Part shown: in pieces, positions 23,824 to 35,441 of the stretch
Numbering within the stretch: position 1 is the stretch's first letter
Layout of the letters: each line of letters begins with the position of its first letter
Assembly: GCF_001191005.1 (NCBI RefSeq)
Contig: NZ_CP012201.1
Coordinates: 3,534,001-3,598,000, forward strand
Reading direction: 5' to 3'
Length of the DNA stretch: 64,000 nt
DNA from: Massilia sp. NR 4-1
GTDB lineage: Bacteria; Pseudomonadota; Gammaproteobacteria; Burkholderiales; Burkholderiaceae_D
Made by a program: the position numbers and the translations under genes
Notes under the pieces: model-generated
Databases searched by the model: none
What the model was told of the DNA's origin: nothing
The model's input: only the letters and a program-made list of their open reading frames with translations

Positions 23824-26052
23824 TCAGGCGCTGCCGCCGGGGCTTGGGGTGGCGCGGCCTTGCTGGACGGCGTCCTCGATCAGGCGGCGGGTGGTTTTGT
23901 CGGCTTCTCGGTGGAGGCGGCCTTGTTCGCGGCCCAGTTCGCCCATCTTGCGGCCCAGCTCGGCCATCGGTTTGCCGGCTTCGCGCATTTGGCGGTTCAA
24001 GTCGTCGATGGCGGGCTGCTCGCGGACGAGGCGGGCGTGCTGCTTGCCCATTTCGGCGGATAAGGCACCGATCTGGCTTTGCAAGGGTACCATGCGGGTG
24101 CTGAGCTGGGACAGCTCGCGCACCAAGCCGGCGCGCACCTGCTCATCGCTTTCCCTTTCGATTTTCCGGCCCAGGGCGTCCATGCGGGCGCCGATGGCTT
24201 CCTGCTGGCTGGCCAGGGCTTTCATCCTGCTGTCGGTCCTGTGCTCCAGCGCGCGCTGGGCGGCACTGTCGGCAATCTGGGCATAATGAGCGCCGATTTT
24301 TTCGCCGATCTGCCCCATGATCTTGCCCTGCGCTTCCATTGCCTTGTTCTGCTCCTCCATGCGCGATTCGATCTGCTTGAGCGGCGCCCAGGCGGCACTG
24401 GCTTGGGCCACGATGGCGGCATCCTGGATCAGATAGTTTTTGCCGTCCTTGCGGAACCAGATGAAGTCACCTTTGACGCTTTGTTTCAAGCGCTGCAGCT
24501 CCTCAGGGTCGCCATTGCGGATGGTGATTTTGCTGCCGCCTTCGCGCACCAGGGCATAGGATTCGCCGCCCTGCTCGAAATAATAGTGGGATCCGGAACT
24601 ACCGCGCGGCGCCTTCAATGCGGGGCTGGCTGGCGCCGCGGCAGGTGCCGGCGCGGCAGCGGGAGCCGGCGCCGCAGCAAGCGCCATCGGGGCCGCCGGT
24701 GCAGCGGGAGCAGCGGCAATGGTCATGGGCGCGGCTGGCGCCGCCGCCAGCGCCATCGGAGCTGCCGCAGCGGCGCGGGCTGGCGGCGCGGGCGGCATCA
24801 CGGGCTTGGCTGGCCGGGCGGGCAGCGCGGGGGCATCGGGCGCGGCGGGCGCTTCCGGCGCCTCGGGTGCGGCTGCGGCACGCGGCTCTTCCGGTGCCTC
24901 CGGCACGGGCGGCAGCGGCGGCACGGGCTGGGTGTTGCCGTCGGCGTTCAAGGCAGCGCCGGCTTTCACGGCAGCCGGTTCGCTGGCAGTGGGCGGCATG
25001 GCATGGGCATACAGCACGGCGCAGGCCGTGCACAGGCCGAGCAGCGGCGCGGCGATTTTCCAGCCCAGTGGTTCGGCTTGGGGCCGGATCAGGCGTTTAA
25101 TTCGGGACATCAGGTCTCCTCCTTGTGCCGCAGGGGCAAAGTGGTTGGTTGAGAACTGGAACTTGTCCAGTTCGGACAGCGCAAGCGCGAGACGCCGCGG
25201 TTCGCCCAGCGCGCTTGCTGCAATATCGTCGGCAATCTGTTCCCGTTCGGCGCGGATGCGGCGCGACAGCATCCACACGACCGGGTGGTAGAACAGCAGA
25301 ATCTCGATGGCGCTCTGCACCAGATTGACCAGGTAATCGTGGCGCCGGATATGCGCCAATTCATGCGCCAGCAAAGCTTCCAGCAGCGCGGGCGGCATGC
25401 CGCTCAGCAGCGAGGCCGGGATCAGCACCAGCGGACGCAGACAGCCCGCCGTCATCGGCCCCTCCAGCTCGTCGTCGCTCACGCCAAGCCGCACCGGCAC
25501 GCGCACGCCGAGCCGGCGCGCCAGCTTGTCCAGCACTTGCTGCCAATGCGGATCGTCGCGGTAGTGGCTGGGCAGGGTGCGCTCCTTCACCCATTGCAGG
25601 CCGAGCGAAAGGCGCAAAGTCATCAACGCCGCGCCGGCAGCCCACATGAGCACCAGCCATGGCAGCAGGCGTGGCAGAGATGCCAGCCGGCCGTTCACGC
25701 CCGCCTCGTTCAACAGCGGCAGCATGGACTGGGCCGGCAGCAGCTGGACGGCAGCGAGTCCGGTCGGCACAGCGGCATCGGCGGCATTCACGGCGCCGCC
25801 GGCCACCATGGCGCTGGCCGCGTCCAGCGCGGCGCTATGCACGCTGGCCAGATGCAGGACGATGCCTGCCAGCGGCAGCAAGGCGCACAGCAGCAGCGCG
25901 CCGCAGGCAAACAGATAGCGGGTCTGCGGCCGCGCATTGCGCAGCAGCTGCAGGCCGAGCGAGGCGAGGCAGCCGACCAGCACTCCCTGCCACAGGAAAT
26001 GCAGCAAGGCCCAGCCGATGGCTGGCACCAGGGCGTCGATCACCCTAAACAT
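23824..26052 (-). CDS. M56-family (BlaR1-like) membrane metallopeptidase
   Basis: 742 residues from the ATG at 26052, preceded by GGGAG. The first 340 residues hold about four membrane helices and the M56 zinc motif HELAHIRRHD (His 230 and 234). A long Ala/Pro-rich linker follows, then a coiled-coil C-terminal half rich in Gln, Glu and Lys. BlaR1/MecR1-type proteins sense a signal outside and cleave a BlaI-type repressor inside. No BlaI gene is next to it here, and the C-terminus is not a penicillin-binding domain. A concentric palindrome lies upstream at 26108-26157. Confidence 0.88.
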   Translation of the reverse strand: MFRVIDALVPAIGWALLHFLWQGVLVGCLASLGLQLLRNARPQTRYLFACGALLLCALLPLAGIVLHLASVHSAALDAASAMVAGGAVNAADAAVPTGLAAVQLLPAQSMLPLLNEAGVNGRLASLPRLLPWLVLMWAAGAALMTLRLSLGLQWVKERTLPSHYRDDPHWQQVLDKLARRLGVRVPVRLGVSDDELEGPMTAGCLRPLVLIPASLLSGMPPALLEALLAHELAHIRRHDYLVNLVQSAIEILLFYHPVVWMLSRRIRAEREQIADDIAASALGEPRRLALALSELDKFQFSTNHFAPAAQGGDLMSRIKRLIRPQAEPLGWKIAAPLLGLCTACAVLYAHAMPPTASEPAAVKAGAALNADGNTQPVPPLPPVPEAPEEPRAAAAPEAPEAPAAPDAPALPARPAKPVMPPAPPARAAAAAPMALAAAPAAPMTIAAAPAAPAAPMALAAAPAPAAAPAPAAAPASPALKAPRGSSGSHYYFEQGGESYALVREGGSKITIRNGDPEELQRLKQSVKGDFIWFRKDGKNYLIQDAAIVAQASAAWAPLKQIESRMEEQNKAMEAQGKIMGQIGEKIGAHYAQIADSAAQRALEHRTDSRMKALASQQEAIGARMDALGRKIERESDEQVRAGLVRELSQLSTRMVPLQSQIGALSAEMGKQHARLVREQPAIDDLNRQMREAGKPMAELGRKMGELGREQGRLHREADKTTRRLIEDAVQQGRATPSPGGSA

Positions 26053-26086
26053 GGACTGGCTCCCGGTATGCAGTGGCAAAGCGCAT
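26045..26086 (-). CDS. Putative 13-residue leader peptide overlapping the M56 start
   Basis: ATG at 26086, preceded by GAGGAG at ideal spacing, encodes MRFATAYREPVHV and stops at 26045. It overlaps the M56 start codon in another frame. The ribosome site is stronger than that of the M56 gene itself, so translational coupling is plausible. Confidence 0.4.
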   Translation of the reverse strand: MRFATAYREPVHV

Positions 26087-26107
26087 TGCTGTCTCCTCGT
26101 TCGATGG

Positions 26108-26157
26108 AAGTAGATTAATTTATCTAGATTATTATGTCTAGAACTTTTTTTCTACTT
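26108..26157. promoter_or_regulatory. Concentric palindromic operator upstream of the M56 gene
   Basis: An outer inverted repeat AAGTAGA (26108-26114) and TCTACTT (26151-26157) and an inner pair of TCTAGA (26123-26128 and 26137-26142) share the same centre. The DNA between them is AT-rich. This looks like an operator for a dimeric or tetrameric repressor controlling the M56 gene. Confidence 0.55.
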
Positions 26158-26224
26158 GATGGCGAGTCTTGGACAACTACTCTAATCCAGAAGCGCCGGC
26201 GCACTGGCGGCCATGCGATGGAAT

Positions 26225-26265
26225 GAAAAAAGGGAGGGCCAGGCCGCAAGGCCTGCCCTCCCTTC
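26225..26265 (-). terminator. Terminator of the formaldehyde dehydrogenase gene
   Basis: A 14-bp stem with one bulge (AAGGGAGGGCAGGC with its complement) is followed on the minus strand by TTTTTT. Confidence 0.85.
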
Positions 26266-26283
26266 ATGGCGCCGAAGCGCGGC

Positions 26284-27390
<1,107 letters not shown>

Positions 27391-27451
27391 CTCTGCATAT
27401 CCTGTAAGTTGGAGATGGCGACATCATATCAACTCAGGACAAAACCCGCCT

Positions 27452-27877
27452 CTATGCCGGCGCGCCCAGCCAGTCGCCCGAGGGCAGTCCAAGCAGGTGG
27501 GAAATGGTCTGCCACAGCAGGCGCGGCGACGTCCAGGGCTTGGGCAGGAAGGCATGCGATGGGTGGCGCAGGTCCGGATGGCGCGCCGAATACAGCAGCA
27601 CCGGCGTGTTGCCGCCCTGCTTCTGCATGGCTTGCACCAGGGTGTGGCCGTCGCCATCGGGCAGGTCGGGGTCGAGCACGATCAGGGCGAAGCGGTGCTG
27701 GCGGATCGCCTCCAGCGCATCGGCCAGCGAGGCGGCGTGGCTGACGCGCGTTTCCGGCACCAGCAGAGCGGCCAGCACCAGGGCCGTGTCGTGGTCGCCG
27801 TCCACGTGCAGCACGCGCGGCGCGCTGTTTTCGCCCACGGCGAGCGAAAGATCGGGGCTGTCTTGCAGTTTCATCAT
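27452..27877 (-). CDS. Stand-alone response-regulator receiver protein
   Basis: 141 residues consisting of a single receiver domain. It has an acidic pocket in VLHVDGD, the likely phospho-acceptor Asp in LIVLDPDLPDGDG, the Ser of LLYSA and the Lys of LPKPW. There is no output domain, so it would act by protein contact or as a phosphate sink. It is 61 bp from frmA and 217 bp from the ANTAR regulator gene, both on the same strand. Partner kinase unknown. Confidence 0.85.
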   Translation of the reverse strand: MMKLQDSPDLSLAVGENSAPRVLHVDGDHDTALVLAALLVPETRVSHAASLADALEAIRQHRFALIVLDPDLPDGDGHTLVQAMQKQGGNTPVLLYSARHPDLRHPSHAFLPKPWTSPRLLWQTISHLLGLPSGDWLGAPA

Positions 27878-28093
27878 GGGTCTCCGCTATGTAAAGCCGG
27901 AAGCGCAGCGTGGCGCGAACACAACGCGCGGCAAAGCTGATGGATGCGACTTCCGGGAATAAAGCTGCTCGGCGGAGTGGGGCCGAAGGTTGATGCGCGG
28001 CGCGGGGGACGGGCTGCCGCTGGACACGGCAGGGCGAGGTGCGGCCCTGCTGCGGGTGATTTCAGTGTACCCGGTTTACGAACGGACGCACAC

Positions 28094-28723
28094 TTATTTT
28101 TTCAGACGGATATTGAAGGCGGCATGCAAACTATTCAAGGTTTCTTCCGCGCTCAGCAACTGGTCGGCGATTTCGTTGACCTTGCGCCGGTTCGAGCGCG
28201 CATGGTCGCGCAGCACCTCGAAAGCGGTGTTGCGGTCGGTCTGGAACTTGCACATCAGGAGGCCCACGGCCAGGCTGGTTTCGCGGCCGGCCGCCAGCGC
28301 CGCGTTCAGGTTCATTTCGGTGCGGCGCAGCTGGCGGATTTCGTCGGCGCGCGCCAGGCCGGCTTCGAAGGCAGGCATCAGATGCTGCTCGTCCACCGGT
28401 TTCACCACGAAACCGACGGCGCCGTAAGCGGCGGCCTGCTTGCCGGCGTCGGCGTCGCCGCGGCCGGAGAGGAACATGAAGGGCACCGAGGTATTGCGGT
28501 TGAGCTGCTTGGCCAGCTCCAGGCCCGACATGCCGGGCATGTGGATGTCGAGCAGGGCCAGATCGGGTTCGCGCTCGGCGATCAGGGCCAGGGCGCGGTC
28601 GGCGGAGGGCGCCTGCACGGTGTCATAGCCGGCATGGCGCAGCACTTCGCTCAGAAAATCGAGGATCATCTGGTCGTCGTCGACGATCAGGATCAGGCGC
28701 TTGGCGGCAGTCTGTGGTGTCAT
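28094..28723 (-). CDS. Response regulator with ANTAR RNA-binding domain
   Basis: 209 residues. The N-terminal receiver domain has VDDD, the acceptor Asp in LALLDIHMPGMSG and the Lys in FVVKPV. After a helix (about 125-150) comes a C-terminal ANTAR-like three-helix part with VGLLMCKFQTDRNTAFEVLRDHAR. ANTAR proteins bind hairpins in mRNA leaders and prevent termination. The target is unknown; I found no obvious tandem ANTAR hairpins nearby. It lies directly after the thiamine operon but is not expected to belong to it. Confidence 0.88.
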   Translation of the reverse strand: MTPQTAAKRLILIVDDDQMILDFLSEVLRHAGYDTVQAPSADRALALIAEREPDLALLDIHMPGMSGLELAKQLNRNTSVPFMFLSGRGDADAGKQAAAYGAVGFVVKPVDEQHLMPAFEAGLARADEIRQLRRTEMNLNAALAAGRETSLAVGLLMCKFQTDRNTAFEVLRDHARSNRRKVNEIADQLLSAEETLNSLHAAFNIRLKK

Positions 28724-28790
28724 TGGGCGGCAACCTTGAGCGTATGCTAATGGATCGATTATAAAGCCCTTTGCCGCGCCGTCCAGCGAA

Positions 28791-29405
28791 TCAACTCAGG
28801 CGGAACAGCTCCCTGAATTGCTGTACCGCCGCCGCCACATCGGGCGCCAGGTAGACGCTGCTGATGGCGGCCACCATCTCCGCGCCGCGTTCCACCAGCG
28901 GCGCGGCATTGGCCGGCGTCATGCCGCCGATGACCACGCGCGGCAGGCGCACCACTGCGCGCGCGCGGCCGACAATGTCGGGCGGCGTGGTGACGGCATA
29001 TTTTTTCACCAGCGAGGGATAGAAGCCGCCGAACGCCACATAGCTGGCGCCCGCCGCCTGGGCGTCGATGGCACGCTGCAGGTCGCCGTAGCAGGAAGCG
29101 CCGATGATCTTGTCCGGCCCCAGTTCGGCACGGATGGCCGCCACTTCGGCATCGGTGCCGCCCAGGTGCACGCCGTCGGCATCGAGCTGGCGGCACAGCT
29201 CCGGGTAATCATTGATGAGCAGCGGGCAGCCGTAGCGGCGGCACAGCGCCAGCAGCGCGCCGGCCTGCTCCTCGCGCAGCGCGGGCGACGCGTCCTTGTG
29301 GCGGTACTGCAGCAGCGCCAGGCCGGCGGCCAGCGCCTGTTCGCTCAGATCGAGCAGGCGGGCGGTGTCGTCCCAGTTGGGGGTAACGAGATAGAGTCCT
29401 TGCAT
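28791..29405 (-). CDS. thiE: Thiamine-phosphate synthase
   Basis: 204 residues. It joins HMP-diphosphate with the thiazole phosphate to give thiamine phosphate. TIM-barrel landmarks include LLINDYPELCRQLDADGVHLG, GASCYGDLQRA, YVAFGGFYPS and VVIGGMTPANA. It is the last gene of thiC-thiS-thiG-thiD-thiE, 30 bp after thiD. Confidence 0.95.
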   Translation of the reverse strand: MQGLYLVTPNWDDTARLLDLSEQALAAGLALLQYRHKDASPALREEQAGALLALCRRYGCPLLINDYPELCRQLDADGVHLGGTDAEVAAIRAELGPDKIIGASCYGDLQRAIDAQAAGASYVAFGGFYPSLVKKYAVTTPPDIVGRARAVVRLPRVVIGGMTPANAAPLVERGAEMVAAISSVYLAPDVAAAVQQFRELFRLS

Positions 29406-29435
29406 GATGCTTCCTGATTCGTGGGTGATGCGCCT

Positions 29436-30584
29436 TCAGCGGCGCGGAATGAGCTGGCCGGGCGCGATGGCGAAGGCTTCGGCCAGTGCGCGATGGGTAT
29501 AGCCCTGGGCGCGGGCCAGCGCCTGGGCCACGGGCCAGCCCTGGGCCAGCAAGGCGGCGACGGCCGAGGCCAGGGTGCAGCCGCTGCCGTGATAGCCGCC
29601 CGCCAGGCGCGGCCAGCTCCAGCTCTGCTGGCGTGCCGGCCCATACCAGCGGTTGATGACGTTGTCGCCGGCGCCATGGCCGCCGGTAATCAGCACATGC
29701 TGGCAGCCCTGGGCGCGCAAAGCGCGGGCATGGGCCAGCGGATCGATGTCCGCGCCGGGACCGGCGACGCCGCTCAGCGCGCCCGCCTCCGGTCCGTTGG
29801 GCGTCAGCACCGTGACCAGCGGCAGCAGCGGCGCCAGCGCGCTGACCGCATCGTCGCGCGAGAGCAGGTCGCCATGGCCGCTGGCCAGCACCGGATCGAG
29901 TACCACCGGCGGCGCGGCGAAGCCGGCGCCGGGCGGCCAGCCGTCGTCGCCCGCCAGCGGCGGCCCCGCTTCGGGCATGGCCGGTGCGGCCGCGCCGCCG
30001 CTTGCCGCACCAGCGGCGGCGACCAGCGCTTCATGCGTATCGGCACAGGCGGTGTCGCTCGCGCCGCAGTCGCCAGTGGCGATGGCCAGCGCGGAGGCGG
30101 TGAAGGCAGCATCCGGCGCGTTCAGGAACTGCGGCAGCACTTCGCTGCGGCAGGCGGCGCGGCGCGCGGCGCGCAGTTCGGTGATGATCTGGGCGATGGC
30201 GCGGGCGTTGGCGGCGCTGCCGGGAATGCCGATCTTCACCGCATCGATGCAGGACTTCTCGATCAGCACGCGCGCCTGCAGCAGCACCAGTTCCGGATCG
30301 ACCGGCAGCACGGCGTGCACGCGGTCGTTGTCCTGCACCGTCAGCGTGGTGATGACGGGCAGCGCATGCGCACCCAGCGCCGCGATGGCCTGGATATCGG
30401 CCGCGATGCCGGCGCCACCCGAGGGATCGGCGCCGGCGAACACCAGCACGCAGGGCCGGCGCGGGTGCGTGGCGCGTCCCAGGCGCCCCAGCCGCAGCGG
30501 CGCTTCCACGCCGGCGCCGCCCTGCCCTGCTCCCGGGCCGGCGCCGCGGACGGCTGAATCGCTGCCGCTGTCGCCGGCCGTCAT
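29436..30584 (-). CDS. thiD: HMP/HMP-phosphate kinase with an internal insertion
   Basis: 382 residues from the ATG at 30584, which overlaps the thiG stop (ATGA). The usual ThiD length is about 265-290. The extra length is an N-terminal extension of about 40 residues and an Ala/Gly/Pro-rich insertion at about 141-225, between ITELRA and VVLDPVLASGHGD. Catalytic features are intact: FAGADPSGGAGI near the N-terminus, TPNGPEA, and GSGCTLAS with Cys 336 in the anion hole. It phosphorylates the pyrimidine half of thiamine twice. Confidence 0.93.
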   Translation of the reverse strand: MTAGDSGSDSAVRGAGPGAGQGGAGVEAPLRLGRLGRATHPRRPCVLVFAGADPSGGAGIAADIQAIAALGAHALPVITTLTVQDNDRVHAVLPVDPELVLLQARVLIEKSCIDAVKIGIPGSAANARAIAQIITELRAARRAACRSEVLPQFLNAPDAAFTASALAIATGDCGASDTACADTHEALVAAAGAASGGAAAPAMPEAGPPLAGDDGWPPGAGFAAPPVVLDPVLASGHGDLLSRDDAVSALAPLLPLVTVLTPNGPEAGALSGVAGPGADIDPLAHARALRAQGCQHVLITGGHGAGDNVINRWYGPARQQSWSWPRLAGGYHGSGCTLASAVAALLAQGWPVAQALARAQGYTHRALAEAFAIAPGQLIPRR

Positions 30585-31372
30585 GCCAGACGTCCGGCCA
30601 TCGGCGAGGATGGCGAAGCGGCGAAGCGGCGCGGGATGCGGCCGGCCAGGTAGGCCTCGCGGCCCGCCTGCACACCCAGGCGCATGGCGCGCGCCATGCG
30701 CACCGGATCTTGCGCGCCGGCGATGGCAGTGTTCATCAGCACGCCATCGCAGCCCAGTTCCATGGTGATGGCCGCATCCGACGCCGTGCCGACGCCGGCG
30801 TCGACCAGCACCGGCACCTTGGCCTGCTCGATGATCAGCGACAGGTTCCAGGGATTCAGGATGCCCATGCCGGAACCGATCAGCGACGCCAGCGGCATCA
30901 CCGCCACGCAGCCGATATCTTCCAGCATGCGCGCCTGGATCGGGTCGTCGCTGCAATACACCATCACGTCGAAGCCTTCGCGCACCAGGGTTGCGGCGGC
31001 GGCCAGGGTTTCCGGCATATTCGGGAACAGGGTCTTCTCGTCGCCCAGCACTTCGAGCTTGACCAGCTTATGGCCATTGAGCAGTTCGCGCGCCATCTGC
31101 AGGGTGTAGACCGCGTCCTTGGCCGTGTAGCAGCCGGCCGTATTCGGCAGGATGGTGTACTCGGACGGCGGCAGCACGTCCAGCAGGCTGGGGGCCTTCG
31201 GGTCCTGGCCGATGTTCACGCGGCGGATCGCCACCGTGATGATGTCCGCACCCGCCGCGTCGGTCGCTTCGCGCGTCTGCTGCAAGTCCTTGTATTTGCC
31301 GCTGCCCACCAGCAGGCGCGATTGGTATTGCTTGCCCGCGATGGTCAGCAGGTCTTTGTTTGCTTCCGTCAT
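30581..31372 (-). CDS. thiG: Thiazole synthase
   Basis: 263 residues. It builds the thiazole phosphate of thiamine from deoxyxylulose phosphate, dehydroglycine and the thiocarboxylate on ThiS. Landmarks are RLLVGSGKYKD, LPNTAGCYTAKDAV, VKLEVLGDEKTLFPN with the Schiff-base lysine region, and DAGVGTASDAA. It lies between thiS (16 bp gap) and thiD (overlap). Confidence 0.97.
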   Translation of the reverse strand: MTEANKDLLTIAGKQYQSRLLVGSGKYKDLQQTREATDAAGADIITVAIRRVNIGQDPKAPSLLDVLPPSEYTILPNTAGCYTAKDAVYTLQMARELLNGHKLVKLEVLGDEKTLFPNMPETLAAAATLVREGFDVMVYCSDDPIQARMLEDIGCVAVMPLASLIGSGMGILNPWNLSLIIEQAKVPVLVDAGVGTASDAAITMELGCDGVLMNTAIAGAQDPVRMARAMRLGVQAGREAYLAGRIPRRFAASPSSPMAGRLA

Positions 31373-31388
31373 TGCATCTCTCCTCGAT

Positions 31389-31592
31389 TCAGCCGCCGCC
31401 GATGGCGCGTACGATATCCACCTGGTCCTGCGCCTGCAGCGTGCGCGCGGCCCACTGGCCGCGCGGCACCACGCTGCGGTTGACGGCCAGCGCCAGCGCC
31501 TGTCCCGTCAATTCCAGCGCATCGACCAGTTCCTGCAAGGTTTGCTGCGGCGGCACCGCGCGCGGCGCGCCGTTCAGTTCAATCTCGATCAT
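31389..31592 (-). CDS. thiS: Sulfur carrier protein ThiS
   Basis: 67 residues with a beta-grasp fold ending in the required Gly-Gly (IGGG), whose terminus is converted to a thiocarboxylate. It starts 7 nt after the thiC stop. No thiF is seen in the window, so adenylation must be done by a protein encoded elsewhere. Confidence 0.95.
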   Translation of the reverse strand: MIEIELNGAPRAVPPQQTLQELVDALELTGQALALAVNRSVVPRGQWAARTLQAQDQVDIVRAIGGG

Positions 31593-31599
31593 GGCCGCC

Positions 31600-33480
<1,881 letters not shown>

Positions 33481-33482
33481 TT

Positions 33483-33507
33483 GGCTCCTTTGTCAGCTAC
33501 AGGAGCC
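33483..33507 (-). promoter_or_regulatory. Shine-Dalgarno-sequestering hairpin of thiC
   Basis: In the mRNA GGCTCCT (33507-33501) can pair with AGGAGCC (33489-33483), which contains the thiC ribosome site. A second stem lies between it and the aptamer at 33531-33561. Confidence 0.55.
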
Positions 33508-33569
33508 AGCAAAGGAGGATTTGGCGACGCGCGCGCACGGACGGAAAGAGTCCATGCGCGCTGTTCCTA

Positions 33570-33657
33570 AAGCTTCCCTTCGCTGGCATTATCCAGATCA
33601 GGTTCGGAGGGTATTTCTCACCCGCGCCTCGCTGTGCAGCGACTTGCAGGACCCCTA
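33570..33657 (-). ncRNA. TPP riboswitch (THI element)
   Basis: On the minus strand the conserved thi-box blocks occur in order: AGGGGTCCTGCA, GTGAGAAATACCC, GAACCTGATCTGGATAATGC and CAGCGAAGGGAAGC. It binds thiamine diphosphate and shuts down thiCSGDE. A TATAAT at 33692-33687 may be the -10 box. The helix capped by the variable P3 region is short. The expression platform combines a GC-rich stem (33531-33561) and a ribosome-site hairpin. Confidence 0.95.
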
Positions 33658-33698
33658 GCGTGTGCCGCCTTGCGGCAGCGGTCGGAATTATAGCGCCA

Positions 33699-35228
33699 TT
33701 ATTGCGGTTTGTACGTAACGGTCAGGTTATAACTCGAAGCTGAGTAACCATATACCAACACATGCACGTCGCCATTCGCCGCCACCGAGATCGAGCAGCT
33801 CTCGGCGGCCGTGCCGCCGTCCGACTTGCAGTCATAAGTGGAGGTGGTGGGCGGCGTCCCTTTGCGCACGAACAGGTCGGCATCGCCGGTGCCGGTGGTG
33901 CTGGCCTTGAAGGTGCCGGCGCCGGCCTTGAACGGGCCGAATTTGGCGCTCTGACCCTGGGTCAGCTTGCCGCTGAAAGTTTCGGTGCGGTCGGGGCCGG
34001 GCGGCGTGCCGGGACCGTCGCTGCCCAGTTCCACCGCATAGGCCAGGGCCAGACGGCTGAATTTGAGCGCATGGTCGGCCTGGTTGCCGGTGTTGGCGTA
34101 GGTGTCGTTGACGGTGTGGATATAGGGATTGTCCTGGTTGAAGCCCGCTTCGAACGGCAGCGAAGCCCAGAAGCCCTGCGCCGTCCACGAGGCGTGGTCG
34201 GAGCAGCCGTAGCCGCATTTATCGTAAGCGATCTTCAAGGTCGGCAGATAGGCGGTGGCCAGATTGGCGAGGAAGGTGTTTTGCTGGGCGTCGGTATAGT
34301 CGGTGTAGATATAGATATCGTTGGCCGAGCCTTTGTAGTTGGTCATGTCGAGCTGCATGACGCCGACCACATTGATGTTGTTGTTCTTGTGGTACTGGGC
34401 GATTTCCTGCGAACCGCGCAGGCCCACCTCCTCCGCCGCATAGCCGATGAACTTGATGGTGCGGCGCGGCTTGTAGCCGCTCGAGGCCAGCACGCGGAAG
34501 GCTTCGGTCAGGCTGGCGATGCCGGAAGCGTCATCGTCGGCGCCCGGTGCGCGCGTGCTCTCGCCGACGCCGCCGCCCACGATGGAATCGAGGTGGCCGC
34601 CCAGCACCACCACTTCCGAGCCGTTGTCGGTGCCGTTGATGGTGGCGATCACGGACTTCTGCGGATAGGCGCTGTGGGTGAACTGGGTGACGGTGATGTC
34701 GCTGCGGCCATTGGCCAGCGTGGTCCATTTCTGCTTGAGCCAGTTGGAAGCGGTGACGCCGATATTGGTGTTGTAGTAGCGGTTGGTGTGCGCCGACAGG
34801 TCGAGAATGGTCTGGCCCACATTACTGGCCTGCATCTGCGACAGCAGCGGCGGAATCACCGACTGCTGGTCGATGGTGTAGTTGGGGCGGGCCAGCAGGC
34901 TCGCCATCTTGGCGTCGGCCTGCGGCTTGAGCGCGGCGCGGCCGGCCTCCTCGCTGTCATGGGCCATGAAGCCGCCGCAGCGTTTCAGTTCGGTGTGGAT
35001 GGCTTCCGACAGCTGCTTCATCTGCTCCTCGTCCACCTGCACCAGATGGACCTTGTCCTGGCCGTCGGCATGGCTGCTGCGCGCTATCGCCTGCGGCGCC
35101 AGCTTTTGCAGCTGGGCGTAGGCGCTGTCGCCGATGGTGATCCAGATTTTGTTGGACGCGGGGGCCGCGCCAACCGCCGCGGACGCAAGCCAAGCCGCTG
35201 CTAGCACGGCGGTGAAACGAGCTGCCAT
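33699..35228 (-). CDS. Secreted M28 aminopeptidase with PPC domain
   Basis: 509 residues from the ATG at 35228 (AGGGAGA upstream). Signal peptide 1-20. The M28 zinc site is visible as GGHLDS, APGADDDASG, AEEVGLRGSQ and the late His in PYIHTVNDT; GCSDHASW also matches. A C-terminal pre-peptidase C-terminal (PPC) beta domain starts near TETFSGKLTQGQ and ends with LTVTYKP. Probably an extracellular leucine-type aminopeptidase; the PPC domain is commonly removed after secretion. Confidence 0.93.
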   Translation of the reverse strand: MAARFTAVLAAAWLASAAVGAAPASNKIWITIGDSAYAQLQKLAPQAIARSSHADGQDKVHLVQVDEEQMKQLSEAIHTELKRCGGFMAHDSEEAGRAALKPQADAKMASLLARPNYTIDQQSVIPPLLSQMQASNVGQTILDLSAHTNRYYNTNIGVTASNWLKQKWTTLANGRSDITVTQFTHSAYPQKSVIATINGTDNGSEVVVLGGHLDSIVGGGVGESTRAPGADDDASGIASLTEAFRVLASSGYKPRRTIKFIGYAAEEVGLRGSQEIAQYHKNNNINVVGVMQLDMTNYKGSANDIYIYTDYTDAQQNTFLANLATAYLPTLKIAYDKCGYGCSDHASWTAQGFWASLPFEAGFNQDNPYIHTVNDTYANTGNQADHALKFSRLALAYAVELGSDGPGTPPGPDRTETFSGKLTQGQSAKFGPFKAGAGTFKASTTGTGDADLFVRKGTPPTTSTYDCKSDGGTAAESCSISVAANGDVHVLVYGYSASSYNLTVTYKPQ

Positions 35229-35441
35229 ATCAGTCTCCCTGGAGTAATGGTTAAGCTGCTGTTGAGCCGTTGACCTTAGCGAAATCGGGCTGGCCGAGTC
35301 AAAAAATTTCCAGAAATGGACAAAAGCCGTATCACATGTCCAGCCTGGGACATTTGCTACATCCCCATGCAAGGCGCCAGCCTTGAACCGCTATAATCGC
35401 GGCGACGGCGAAGGGGCTTCGCCGCTGGATAAGGATGCTGC

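Noticed and set aside
26053..26283. Missing BlaI gene upstream of M56
   Set aside because: The interval is too short and has no suitable reading frame. It holds only the operator, the leader peptide and the frmA terminator.
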